From an uncultured Acetatifactor sp. (GTDB lineage Bacteria; Bacillota; Clostridia; Lachnospirales; Lachnospiraceae): a stretch of DNA of 64,000 nucleotides. The position numbers and the translations under genes were made by a program. The DNA lies in the NCBI GenBank assembly GCA_934436435.1, contig CAKSAN010000009.1:62001-126000 (forward strand). Direction: 5' to 3'. This document shows positions 52,318-60,738 of this stretch, in pieces. Positions within the stretch are counted from its first letter, which is position 1. Every line of letters begins with the position of its first letter. The notes below the pieces were generated by a model that saw nothing but the letters and a program-made list of their open reading frames with translations, did not search any database and was not told where the DNA came from.

Positions 52318-53424
52318 ATGAAAATCGTATTACAGCATCTGACCAAGAAATTCCCCGCCCGCGGTCCTGTCCGCGGCCGGAAGAACCGCGAAGATGTCAT
52401 TGCCGTGAATGACTTCGACTTCGAGATCCCCGACGGCAAGCTGATCGGACTCTTAGGCCCCTCCGGCTGTGGCAAAAGTACTGCCCTGAATCTGATCTGC
52501 GGTCTGTTGAAGCCCACCGAGGGCAAGATCTTTTTCGGGGAAGATGATGTCACCGGCTTACCGCCCGAGAACCGCGGCGTCGGCATGGTGTTCCAGAACT
52601 ACGCCCTCTACCCCCATCTCACCGTGGAGAAAAATATTCAGTTCCCCTTAGAGAACCTGAAGGGTGCCGACAAGCTTTCCAAAGAAGAGATGAGTAAGCG
52701 GGTGTTGGAAGCGGCAAAACTGGTACAGATCGACCACCTTCTGGAACGTAAACCCAACGAGCTCTCCGGCGGCCAACAGCAGCGTGTTGCCATCGCCAGA
52801 GCTTTGGTCAAGCTGCCCAGAGTCCTGCTTTTGGACGAGCCTCTTTCCAATCTGGATGCCAGACTCCGTCTCCAGACCAGAGAAGAGATCCGCCGGATCC
52901 AGCAGGAGACACAGATCACCACCATCTTCGTTACCCACGATCAGGACGAAGCCATGAGCATCTCAGATATGATCGTCGTTATGAAGGACGGTATTGTACA
53001 GCAGATTGGCAGGCCCCAGAATGTATACGACGATCCCGTGAACCTGTTCGTGGCAAAGTTCCTCGGCACGCCTCCCATCAATGTCTTTGACGGTGAGGTG
53101 AAAAATGAGCGGTTATACATCGGCTCCGAGGCTGTCCTGTCCACTCCCGGGGTAGCGGATCAGACCGTGCATGTCGGCATCCGCCCGGAAGGCTTTGTAT
53201 TAAAAGAGGACGGACCGCTCTCCTGCGATCTGGTGCGTCTGGAAGTCATGGGACGGGATGTGAGTATTGTTTCCACCCATGAGAGATCCCAGAACGTCAC
53301 CATCCGTTCCATCATTGATGCAGATGAGGGCAAATCCCTTCCAGTGGGAAAAGTGCATTTTGCCTTAAAGCCCGCAAAAGTATTTCTCTTCCGCACCGAC
53401 ACCGAAGAACGCATCCGTTTTTAG
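52318..53424 (+). CDS. Sugar ABC transporter ATPase (MsmK/UgpC type)
   Basis: A 368-residue ATPase. Walker A GPSGCGKST (47-55), Q-loop MVFQNYALYPHL, signature ELSGGQQQRVAIARAL, Walker B VLLLDEPLSNLDA and the switch His (FVTHDQDEA). The C-terminal TOBE/regulatory domain is about 130 residues (VHVGIRPEGFVL). This type often serves several sugar transporters, so it may also energise the transporter of the orphan binding protein at 6.8 kb. Confidence 0.95.
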   Translation: MKIVLQHLTKKFPARGPVRGRKNREDVIAVNDFDFEIPDGKLIGLLGPSGCGKSTALNLICGLLKPTEGKIFFGEDDVTGLPPENRGVGMVFQNYALYPHLTVEKNIQFPLENLKGADKLSKEEMSKRVLEAAKLVQIDHLLERKPNELSGGQQQRVAIARALVKLPRVLLLDEPLSNLDARLRLQTREEIRRIQQETQITTIFVTHDQDEAMSISDMIVVMKDGIVQQIGRPQNVYDDPVNLFVAKFLGTPPINVFDGEVKNERLYIGSEAVLSTPGVADQTVHVGIRPEGFVLKEDGPLSCDLVRLEVMGRDVSIVSTHERSQNVTIRSIIDADEGKSLPVGKVHFALKPAKVFLFRTDTEERIRF

Positions 53425-53439
53425 AAAGGCAGATATATT

Positions 53440-54333
53440 ATGGAAAAACAAAATCTGAAAGCCTGGCTCTATCTTTTGCCGGCATTCCTGTTTCTGGGTG
53501 CTTTTATGATCTATCCTCTCATCGACGTATTTGTGTACTCCTTTGAAGAGGGTTACAACTCCGCATCCCAGACCTTTTACGGCGTAGGCATGTACAATTA
53601 CTCTTATGTGCTCCACGATCCGTATTTTTTACAGGCATTGAAAAATACCTTTATTCTGGTCATCATCACCGTTCCGGTCTCCACCGGGCTGGCGCTTCTG
53701 ATTTCCGCTGCCTTAAGCTCCATCAAGCCGCTGCGGGATCTGTTCCAGACCATATTTTTCCTGCCCTACGTGACCAATACTCTGGCCGTAGGTCTGGTCT
53801 TTATGATTCTTTTCAAAAAGACCCCTTACTCCGACGGTCTGATCAATCTGCTGATTCAGTTTTTCGGCGGCAGCTCCGTGGATTTCATCGACGGACCCTA
53901 CTGGGCGAAAATGTTCGTGCTGTGCTTTTACACCATCTGGATTGTTATGCCATTTAAGATCCTGATCCTGACCAGCGCTCTGTCCAGTGTGAACCCCATG
54001 TACTACAATGCGGCAAGAGTGGACGGCACCTCCCGTTTCCGGATGTTCACGAAGATCACACTGCCCATGATCTCTCCTATGGTATTCTATCTGATCATCA
54101 CCGGTTTTATCGGCGCGTTCAAGGCCTACAGTGATGCCGTGGCACTCTTCGGCACGAACCTGAATGCCGCAGAGATGAATACCATTGTCGGCTACGTCTA
54201 CGATATGCTCTACGGTGACAGCGGCGGATATCCTTCCTATGCTTCCGCAGCGGCGATCCTGCTGTTCGCCATCGTCCTGACCATCACCTGCATCAACCTG
54301 CTGGTCAGCAAGAAGCATGTCCACTATGTATAG
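53440..54333 (+). CDS. Sugar ABC transporter permease (MalF/UgpA type)
   Basis: A 297-residue inner-membrane protein with six predicted helices, starting LYLLPAFLFLGAFMIYPLID. The EAA-like coupling loop reads YYNAARVDGTSRFRMFTKITLP. It lies 15 bases after the ATPase gene and 17 before the second permease. Confidence 0.94.
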   Translation: MEKQNLKAWLYLLPAFLFLGAFMIYPLIDVFVYSFEEGYNSASQTFYGVGMYNYSYVLHDPYFLQALKNTFILVIITVPVSTGLALLISAALSSIKPLRDLFQTIFFLPYVTNTLAVGLVFMILFKKTPYSDGLINLLIQFFGGSSVDFIDGPYWAKMFVLCFYTIWIVMPFKILILTSALSSVNPMYYNAARVDGTSRFRMFTKITLPMISPMVFYLIITGFIGAFKAYSDAVALFGTNLNAAEMNTIVGYVYDMLYGDSGGYPSYASAAAILLFAIVLTITCINLLVSKKHVHYV

Positions 54334-54350
54334 GAAAGGAGGTCTTTGCG

Positions 54351-55229
54351 ATGTCTGATGTTACATCTGATTATGAAAAAATCGAGAAACGCACCCGGAT
54401 CCGCGGCAATATCCGTAACGCCATCATCTACTTTTTCCTGTGTCTGTGGGCGCTGATCGTACTGTTTCCTTTTTACTGGATGGTCCTGACCTCCGTAAAA
54501 AGCTATGGTTCCTATAACGCGGAATACATTCCGAAGTTTTTCACCCTGTCTCCCACTTTACAGAACTATGTGGATGCTTTTACCACCGTTTCTCTGGGAA
54601 GATACCTGTGGAACACTTTGTTTTTCACTGTGGTCACCACCGCCATCATGCTGGTGGTCATCACTCTGGCAGCCTTTGCCTTTGCAAGACTGAATTTTGC
54701 CGGAAAAGATCTGATCTTTACCTTATTTTTGTCCCTGATGATGATTCCTAACGAGCTGGTAGTCATCACGAATTTCACCACCATCACGAATCTGGATCTG
54801 CGCAATACCTTCACCGGTCTGATCCTCCCCTCCGTGACCAGCGTATTTTACATCTATCTGCTGCGGGAGAATTTCGCACAGATCCCGGACGAGCTGTATT
54901 ACGCCGCCAAGGTGGACGGCACTTCCGATCTGCGGTATCTGCGCAAGGTCATGGTGCCTATCTGCAAACCGACGCTGATTACCATTGTGATCCTGAAGGT
55001 CATCGAATGCTGGAACTCCTATGTGTGGCCCAGACTGATCACCGATGATCCCAATTACTATCTGGTGTCCAACGGTATTCAGGAGATCCGCGAGAACGGT
55101 TTCGGACGGGAAAATATCCCCGCCATGATGGCTGCGGTAGTCGTGATCTCCGTTCCTCTGGTGGTGTTGTTCCTCGTATTCCGTAAAAAAGTCATGGCAG
55201 GCGTTGCCAGAGGAGGTACCAAAGGATGA
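54351..55229 (+). CDS. Sugar ABC transporter permease (MalG/UgpE type)
   Basis: A 292-residue partner permease with six predicted helices and the EAA loop YYAAKVDGTSDLRYLRKVMVP. The N-terminal LFPFYWMVLTSVK is typical of MalG-type proteins. It overlaps the start of the binding-protein gene by 4 bases (ATGA), indicating coupled translation. Confidence 0.94.
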   Translation: MSDVTSDYEKIEKRTRIRGNIRNAIIYFFLCLWALIVLFPFYWMVLTSVKSYGSYNAEYIPKFFTLSPTLQNYVDAFTTVSLGRYLWNTLFFTVVTTAIMLVVITLAAFAFARLNFAGKDLIFTLFLSLMMIPNELVVITNFTTITNLDLRNTFTGLILPSVTSVFYIYLLRENFAQIPDELYYAAKVDGTSDLRYLRKVMVPICKPTLITIVILKVIECWNSYVWPRLITDDPNYYLVSNGIQEIRENGFGRENIPAMMAAVVVISVPLVVLFLVFRKKVMAGVARGGTKG

Positions 55230-56821
55230 TGCAATTTAGCAAAAAACTGGCATTGTTATGTGCCGTGGGCGGTCTGTCCCTGTCCTTAACCGGCTGCCAC
55301 GGTTCCCAAGGTCTGCCGGAATTCACCGTTCCGGAAGAGTTTGATACTTCCAGGAACTATGAGATCACCTTCTGGGCAAAAAATGATACCAACAAAACCC
55401 AGACGGAAATCTACAAAAAGGCCATTGCAGATTTTGAGGCCCTGTATCCCAATATCACGGTGAACCTGAACCTGTACACGGATTACGGCAAAATATACAA
55501 CGATGTCATTACCAATATTTCCACCAATACGACACCCAACGTCTGCATCACCTACCCGGATCATATTGCCACCTACCTCACCGGGCAGAACACTGTTGTC
55601 CCTCTGGATGACCTGTTTGCCGATGAAAAATACGGTCTGGGCGGCACGGAGCTTGCCTATGACGGTCCTGCCAGAGAAGAAGTCATTCCTCAGTTTTTGA
55701 ATGAATGCTCCATCGACGGACACTTCTATGCCGTGCCTTACATGCGTTCCACCGAGGCCTGCTACGTGAATAAGACCTACGTGGAAAATCTTGGATATAC
55801 TCTGCCGGATGTACTGACCTGGGATTTCATCTGGGAGGTCTCCGAGGCTGCCACTGCCCAGAACGCAGACGGCACCTATGTAGTCAACGGACAGAATGTA
55901 CTGATACCGTTTATCTACAAGTCCACCGACAACATGATGATCCAGATGTTAAAGCAAAAGAATGCGGGATATTCCACGACTGACGGCAGCATTGAACTTT
56001 TCAACGATACCACCACGGATCTCCTGTACGGAATTGCCGGACATGTAAAAAGCGGTGCCTTTTCCACCTTCAAGATCTCCGGTTATCCTGCGAACTTCCT
56101 GAATGCCGGGCAATGTATTTTCGCCATTGATTCCACGGCCGGAGCCACCTGGATGGGTACGGACGCTCCCCTGTCGGATATCAGTGAGGACTCTCTGGTG
56201 CAGTTTGAGACCGCCGTGCGGATGATTCCCCAGTTTGATCCGGAGCATCCTGAAATGATCTCCCAGGGTCCTTCCGTCTGCGTCTTCAACAAGGCGGACT
56301 CTCAGGAAGTACTGGCCTCCTGGCTGTTTGCCCAGTATCTGCTGACCAATGACGTGCAGATTGCTTATTCCGAGACAGAAGGCTACGTTCCCGTGACTTC
56401 CAAGGCACAGAATTCCGCTGAGTATCAAGACTATCTGTCAAAAGGCGGTGTGGACAACAGTATCCATTATTCGGTGAAGATCGAAGCTTCCAAACTTCTG
56501 CTGGACAACGTGGACTGCACTTTTGTCACACCCGTTTTCAACGGTTCCGCATCCCTGCGTGATGCCTCCGGGCAGCTGATTGAAAATGTGGTGAAGTCCA
56601 CCCGCAGAAAAGAAACTGTGGATGCTGCCTACATGCAAAAGCTCTACAATGATGTGGAAAGCCTGTACCGTCTCGGTCAGGGAAGTGATGCCTCCTTCGG
56701 CAAAAAAGAACTGGGTGCCATGCCCCGGGCTTCCGTGATCCTGTTAAGCACGCTGGCAGTTACATGGATCCTGATCCTGCTGTATGTAGGAAAGGAGTAC
56801 GTAAAAAATAAGAAAAAGTAA
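55226..56821 (+). CDS. Sugar-binding lipoprotein with an added C-terminal membrane segment
   Basis: A family-1 binding protein of 531 residues. The signal peptide ends in LSLTGC (Cys23). The mature domain has EITFWAKNDTNKTQTEIYKK, TPNVCITYPDHIATYL and GYPANFLNAGQCIFAIDSTA. Unusually, residues ~503-525 form a hydrophobic helix (ASVILLSTLAVTWILILLYV) followed by a lysine-rich end (KEYVKNKKK), so the protein would be held at both ends. It closes the operon and is followed by a terminator. Confidence 0.9.
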   Translation: MMQFSKKLALLCAVGGLSLSLTGCHGSQGLPEFTVPEEFDTSRNYEITFWAKNDTNKTQTEIYKKAIADFEALYPNITVNLNLYTDYGKIYNDVITNISTNTTPNVCITYPDHIATYLTGQNTVVPLDDLFADEKYGLGGTELAYDGPAREEVIPQFLNECSIDGHFYAVPYMRSTEACYVNKTYVENLGYTLPDVLTWDFIWEVSEAATAQNADGTYVVNGQNVLIPFIYKSTDNMMIQMLKQKNAGYSTTDGSIELFNDTTTDLLYGIAGHVKSGAFSTFKISGYPANFLNAGQCIFAIDSTAGATWMGTDAPLSDISEDSLVQFETAVRMIPQFDPEHPEMISQGPSVCVFNKADSQEVLASWLFAQYLLTNDVQIAYSETEGYVPVTSKAQNSAEYQDYLSKGGVDNSIHYSVKIEASKLLLDNVDCTFVTPVFNGSASLRDASGQLIENVVKSTRRKETVDAAYMQKLYNDVESLYRLGQGSDASFGKKELGAMPRASVILLSTLAVTWILILLYVGKEYVKNKKK

Positions 56822-56827
56822 TTTATC

Positions 56828-56885
56828 AGCCCCATTCGTAAGATAATATCTGATGGTATTTTTCTGCGGATGGGGCTCTTTTTGC
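56828..56885 (+). terminator. Terminator of the sugar ABC operon
   Basis: AGCCCCATTCG (56828-56838) pairs with CGGATGGGGCT (56867-56877) and is followed by CTTTTTG, 7 bases after the operon's last stop. Confidence 0.85.
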
Positions 56886-56893
56886 AAAAAATC

Positions 56894-56921
56894 TTGATTT
56901 CTCTTGCGTTTCAGGTATAAT
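56894..56921 (+). promoter_or_regulatory. Promoter of the lipoprotein gene
   Basis: A perfect TATAAT (56916-56921) with TTGATT (56894-56899) 16 bases upstream, 100 bases before the lipoprotein ATG. Confidence 0.65.
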
Positions 56922-57021
56922 GGAACTGTTCGGTGCCTGAATGCGCCGGATAAATTGAGGAGATGTCTGTGTATCTGCACAGACCCATATGCGCCACAAA
57001 GCGCAGGAATGGAGGATTATT

Positions 57022-57864
57022 ATGAAAAAGAAGACACTTGCATTAACCATGGCTCTGTCTCTCGTTCTGTCTCTCGCTGCATGCGGAAACAGCAACGCAG
57101 ACGTTGCTGCGGAATCTACCGCTGCTGCCACCACTGAGGCTGCTACTACTGAAGCTGCTTCCACAGAAGCTGCAACTACCGAAGCTGCTACTGAAGCGGT
57201 TGCTGACGAGAAGTCCGAAGGTGTTATGACCTATGAAGAGTACGTGGCTGCTGATCTCGATTCCGAAGTTGTGATCGAGGCTTATGTTCAGGCAAAACAG
57301 TCCTGGTGGGGCAACAAGGCTACCCTGTACACCCAGGATCAGGACGGTGCTTACTTCATCTACAATTCCGTATGTTCCGAAGAGGATTATGCAAAGCTGG
57401 TACCCGGTACCAAGATCAAAGTAACCGGTTATAAGACCGAGTGGTCCGGCGAAGTGGAGATCGCTGAAGGTGCTACCTTCGAGATCGAAGACGGCAGCTA
57501 CATCGCTCCCGTTACCGATGTGACCGATCTGTTAGGTACCGATGATCTGATCAACTACCAGAACCGGTTCGTAGCTTTCAAGGGCATGACCGTAGAAGCT
57601 GCCGGTCAGGATGCTGACGGCAAGGATGTTGCTTTCCTGTACAACTGGGACGGTTCCGGCACTGACGGCGATGACCTGTACTTCAACGTATCCCTGAACG
57701 GTCAGACCTATACCTTCACCGTGGAATCTTACCTGTGTGACAACACCACCGATGTCTACAATGCCGTAAAGAACTTAAAGATCGGTGACACTGTTGATAT
57801 GGAAGGCTTCCTGTACTGGTACGAAGGTGTGAACCCTCACATCACTTCCGTAACTGTAAAGTAA
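57022..57864 (+). CDS. Secreted lipoprotein with Thr/Glu/Ala repeat linker, OB-fold-like
   Basis: A 280-residue lipoprotein. The signal peptide ends in LSLAAC (Cys20). A linker of TTEAA/STEAA repeats spans about 35-62. The rest is beta-rich, with two similar segments (SEVVIEAYVQAKQSWWGNKA, then QNRFVAFKGMTVEAAG) suggesting OB-like folds; the sequence KLVPGTKIKVTGYKTEWSGE fits. GGAGG precedes the ATG at 57022. It is transcribed alone. I do not know its partner or ligand. Confidence 0.8.
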   Translation: MKKKTLALTMALSLVLSLAACGNSNADVAAESTAAATTEAATTEAASTEAATTEAATEAVADEKSEGVMTYEEYVAADLDSEVVIEAYVQAKQSWWGNKATLYTQDQDGAYFIYNSVCSEEDYAKLVPGTKIKVTGYKTEWSGEVEIAEGATFEIEDGSYIAPVTDVTDLLGTDDLINYQNRFVAFKGMTVEAAGQDADGKDVAFLYNWDGSGTDGDDLYFNVSLNGQTYTFTVESYLCDNTTDVYNAVKNLKIGDTVDMEGFLYWYEGVNPHITSVTVK

Positions 57865-57895
57865 TTTTATCCAGTGAGTTTTTTTATGAAAAACA

Positions 57896-57930
57896 AAAAG
57901 AGTTGTCCTCCTTATGAGGGCAGCTCTTTT
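57896..57930 (+). terminator. Terminator of the lipoprotein gene
   Basis: AAAAGAGTTGTCCTC (57896-57910) pairs with GAGGGCAGCTCTTTT (57916-57930), ending in a T-run. The 58079-side gene converges from the other strand; the stretch 57931-58078 holds nothing recognisable. Confidence 0.8.
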
Positions 57931-58078
57931 ATTGTACTGACGTATGCTCTGCCTATCTGCTGCTGTGTATTCCTGCACATACTTATCTTCTCTTCGCCTG
58001 TCAGAATTTTCCTGTGGCCATCATCTTTGCGGTGGTTCCTTCCTCCGGATCTGCTTTCTGTGCACAACCGCTCATTTT

Positions 58079-58636
58079 CTATTTTCTGCTCTCATACCAT
58101 TGCTTTGCAATCTGAAAACCTTCCATGGGGACGCAGAATCTCTGGTCTCTGGGCGGCTGCAATGCGGCATCCAGTTCTTCCATATCGAACCACTCCACGC
58201 TCTCCACTTCCTCTTTTTGCAGGGTAAGCTTCTTAGCATCTACCGGTCCGGTGTACATATAGACGAATGCCACTTCATGGTCCCGGAACATTTTTCCATG
58301 GAATTCCTTCTCGTATTGGATGGTGAAACAACCGGCAAATTCCAGGTCCTTTTCTGATGCCTGGATTCCCAGTTCCTCGTGAAGCTCCCGGATCGCCGAT
58401 TCCTCAGGCTCGTCCCCCGCCTGAATATGTCCGGCGGAAGAAGTATCGAACCGCCCCGGAAAACTGTCTTTCTCCGCGGAGCGCTTCTGCAATAACAGCT
58501 GGGCTTTTCCGTCCTGTTCTCTCAAGATCCAGATATGGGCGGTTCTGTGGCGGATGCCTTTTTCATGTGCCTCTGTGCGTTCTATGGTCTCCCCGGTGGG
58601 AATGCCTTTTTCGTCTACGATGTCAAATATTTCCAT
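58079..58636 (-). CDS. Nudix hydrolase (IDI-like)
   Basis: A 185-residue Nudix protein. The Nudix box is GHIQAGDEPEESAIRELHEELGI, matching GX5EX7REUXEEXGU. The opening FDIVDEKGIPTGETIERTEAHEKG and HRTAHIWILREQ resemble isopentenyl-diphosphate isomerase-like Nudix enzymes, but the actual substrate cannot be told. It is convergent with the lipoprotein gene. Confidence 0.88.
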   Translation of the reverse strand: MEIFDIVDEKGIPTGETIERTEAHEKGIRHRTAHIWILREQDGKAQLLLQKRSAEKDSFPGRFDTSSAGHIQAGDEPEESAIRELHEELGIQASEKDLEFAGCFTIQYEKEFHGKMFRDHEVAFVYMYTGPVDAKKLTLQKEEVESVEWFDMEELDAALQPPRDQRFCVPMEGFQIAKQWYESRK

Positions 58637-58671
58637 GGTAATATGGCTCCTTTGTGTTTCTTTATTTTTTC

Positions 58672-59178
58672 TTATCTAAGATCTAATACCATCAGATCGA
58701 AATCGTAATATTCCCCGTTAATTTTAAAATACGCCGGTGAGGTTCCGATTTTCCGGAATCCGAACTTTTCATACATCTGGATAGCCCGCCGGTTGTCGCT
58801 CCGCACTTCCAGATTGATCAGTTCTATCGTATGTTCTTTTGCATATTCGATAATCTTTTGCAACAGAGCACTGCCGATGCCCTGGCTCCATTCCGACTTT
58901 GCCACAGAAACTCCGAATTCAGCTCGATGGTTCATCCTTCTTGGGAATCCGTTCAGGCTGGCATCTCCCACAATTTCTCCCTTCTTCCACGCCAGATAGA
59001 GAACGGAATGTTCCTCCTCTTTCATGCTCTGTATAAACTTCTCTTCTGCTTCTATGGAAATAGGCATCCCTTCTTTTCCGAAAGACAGGTAATCTGTCTC
59101 TCTGCCTACCTTTGCCAGAAATGCAATGAGCTTCTCCGCATCCTCAGGTGTCGCTTCTTTTATATCAAAATCCTCCAT
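58672..59178 (-). CDS. GNAT-family N-acetyltransferase
   Basis: A 168-residue GNAT protein. The acetyl-CoA-binding motif A is SVAKSEWSQGIGSALLQKII and motif B follows (VRSDNRRAIQMYEKFGFRKIG). The whole chain is the GNAT fold with no extra domain. The acceptor is unknown. It lies 35 bases upstream of the Nudix gene in the same direction. Confidence 0.88.
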   Translation of the reverse strand: MEDFDIKEATPEDAEKLIAFLAKVGRETDYLSFGKEGMPISIEAEEKFIQSMKEEEHSVLYLAWKKGEIVGDASLNGFPRRMNHRAEFGVSVAKSEWSQGIGSALLQKIIEYAKEHTIELINLEVRSDNRRAIQMYEKFGFRKIGTSPAYFKINGEYYDFDLMVLDLR

Positions 59179-59235
59179 GGTTATCTCCTGCCCTTCTACA
59201 ATTTGTTGATTGATCTGATCTGCAATCTTACAAAT

Positions 59236-59535
59236 TTATTCGTAATCAAAGATGGTCTTTGTCTGGATATACTCCCCGTATTTTGCTTTCCATTCCTGAT
59301 GTGCCGCGGAAGCATCATACACAGGCAACGTTTCCGGCTCCATTTCCATCTCGATCATCAGATCGTGACGGTTCGACCTTGGCGTCACATTTTCATAAAT
59401 ATTCACGGTATGGACACCCTCGATCTGCTTTGCCCCATCGAAGATCTCCCGGATGTCCGCAAGCATCTTTCTGCTCGCCGCATCTTCCCTGTTCCATACA
59501 TTCTCTTTAAACTTCACAATGATCAAGTGCTTCAT
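59236..59535 (-). CDS. Dabb-family (stress responsive alpha/beta barrel) protein
   Basis: A 99-residue protein of the Dabb family. It starts MKHLIIVKFKENVWN and shows the pattern of two beta-alpha-beta units with HDLMIEMEMEPETLPVY before the last helix (HQEWKAKYGEYIQT). Dimers form a barrel; the enzymatic role is known for few members. It lies upstream of the GNAT gene. Confidence 0.82.
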   Translation of the reverse strand: MKHLIIVKFKENVWNREDAASRKMLADIREIFDGAKQIEGVHTVNIYENVTPRSNRHDLMIEMEMEPETLPVYDASAAHQEWKAKYGEYIQTKTIFDYE

Positions 59536-59575
59536 TTTTCACATATCTCCTTTATCTTGCTGTTGCTGATATGTT

Positions 59576-60385
59576 TTATCCTACCACGGCATCACCTCTG
59601 CTACAACCAAAATATTCCTGCAAAATTATTTCTACTTTATCTGCATTCAGAGGGCACTGTTTTGTTTCGTATGTAAGAATCAAGTTTACAGAAGGAATGA
59701 TGCCATGTCGACAATATAATTTTATTTTGTCACAGGCATGATTGCAATATTCCGGATTACCCATCATCCCAAAGTGCTCCCAATAATATACCTGTCCCGT
59801 TTTAGGATGCCGAATCGTAAAATCCGGATATAAAATTGTTCCATCCAAAACCAATTTTTCTTCATAGTGAAACGGTATTTTATTTTGATAAAGCATTCTG
59901 TCAATAATTGCCTCTGATTTAGACCGCAGCATTTTCCCATGTGTTCCTTGTACCAGAAGATTTTCCGGATGTTTTGTGCTTTTTTCGTAAGGTTCCTCCT
60001 GCCATCTTTGGAGTTCCTTATCCAATGGTCTGAAATTTTTAGCCAATAATCTTCCATACTCTGGATGGTTCAACAAATATTCGGAACTTACTTTGATTTT
60101 GTCTGTTTTTCTTAAATAGGCATTCCATCCTGCAACCTCACTCTCCAGTTCCTTTTTTCTGCATTCACAATATTTCTTCAATGCCAGTGTTTCCGCCTGA
60201 TTTCTTTCCGTTTTGGGGAGATAGTGTAGTCCTTTTTCCCCTTTCACTTTCCATTTATAACGGTTTTCATTTTTAAGGCATTGCAATTCCCCTTGGGGAA
60301 ATTTTTTCTCCAGTTTTGTTATTTTCTCTAATTCCTTATTAATTTCTTTTATTCTATTTTCTATATTTTCACGCGTAATCTTCAC
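59576..60385 (-). CDS. PD-(D/E)XK-like nuclease domain protein
   Basis: A 269-residue protein. The N-terminal half is charged and helical (coiled coil ~5-85). The C-terminal half has the order of a restriction-like fold: Glu158 in SKSEAIIDRML, Asp188 in LYPDFTIRHP and Glu203 in YWEHFGMMGNPEY, then a helix with CDKIKLY. GTG at 60385 is chosen because AAGGAGGAAAA lies just upstream; this site is at the edge of the adjacent tandem array. No methylase is present, so it is probably not a restriction enzyme proper. Confidence 0.65.
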   Translation of the reverse strand: MKITRENIENRIKEINKELEKITKLEKKFPQGELQCLKNENRYKWKVKGEKGLHYLPKTERNQAETLALKKYCECRKKELESEVAGWNAYLRKTDKIKVSSEYLLNHPEYGRLLAKNFRPLDKELQRWQEEPYEKSTKHPENLLVQGTHGKMLRSKSEAIIDRMLYQNKIPFHYEEKLVLDGTILYPDFTIRHPKTGQVYYWEHFGMMGNPEYCNHACDKIKLYCRHGIIPSVNLILTYETKQCPLNADKVEIILQEYFGCSRGDAVVG

Positions 60386-60400
60386 TTTTCCTCCTTCTGC

Positions 60401-60730
60401 GCCCCGGCTCCCAGGCTTCCCCGGGGCTTATTCCTACTTTTTCCTCTCCTACGCCCCGGCTCCACGACTTCCACGGGGCTTATTCTTACTTTTCCTTCTT
60501 CTACGCCCCGGCTCCCAGACTTCCACGGGGCTTATTTTTACTTTTCTTTCTTCTACGCCCCGGCTCCCAGACTTCCACGGGGCTTATTCTTACTTTTCTT
60601 TCTTCTATGCCCCGGCTCCCAGACTTCCCCGGGGCTTATTTTTACTTTTCTTTCTTCTACGCCCCGGCTCCCAGACTTCCCCGGGGCTTATTCTTACTTC
60701 TCCTTCTTCTACGCCCCGGCTTGCCCACAA
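60401..60730. repeat. 52-bp tandem array of GC-stem hairpins (six copies and a partial)
   Basis: GCCCCGGCT starts units at 60401, 60453, 60505, 60557, 60609, 60661 and 60713: an exact 52-base period. Each unit folds as GCCCCGG with CCGGGGC (some copies have A in the stem), then a T/C-rich stretch like TTATTCTTACTTTTCTTTC. Adjacent units are nearly identical; edge units differ more. The minus strand carries purine-rich, ribosome-site-like runs in each unit. It separates comEC from the nuclease-like gene. No spacers, so not CRISPR. Confidence 0.92.
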
Positions 60731-60738
60731 CCTTGAAC

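Noticed and set aside
53713..54324. Minus-strand frame of 203 codons
   Set aside because: Antisense to a permease gene with clear EAA loop; shadow frame.
60401..60730. CRISPR array
   Set aside because: The whole 52-bp unit repeats without unique spacers and no cas genes are present.
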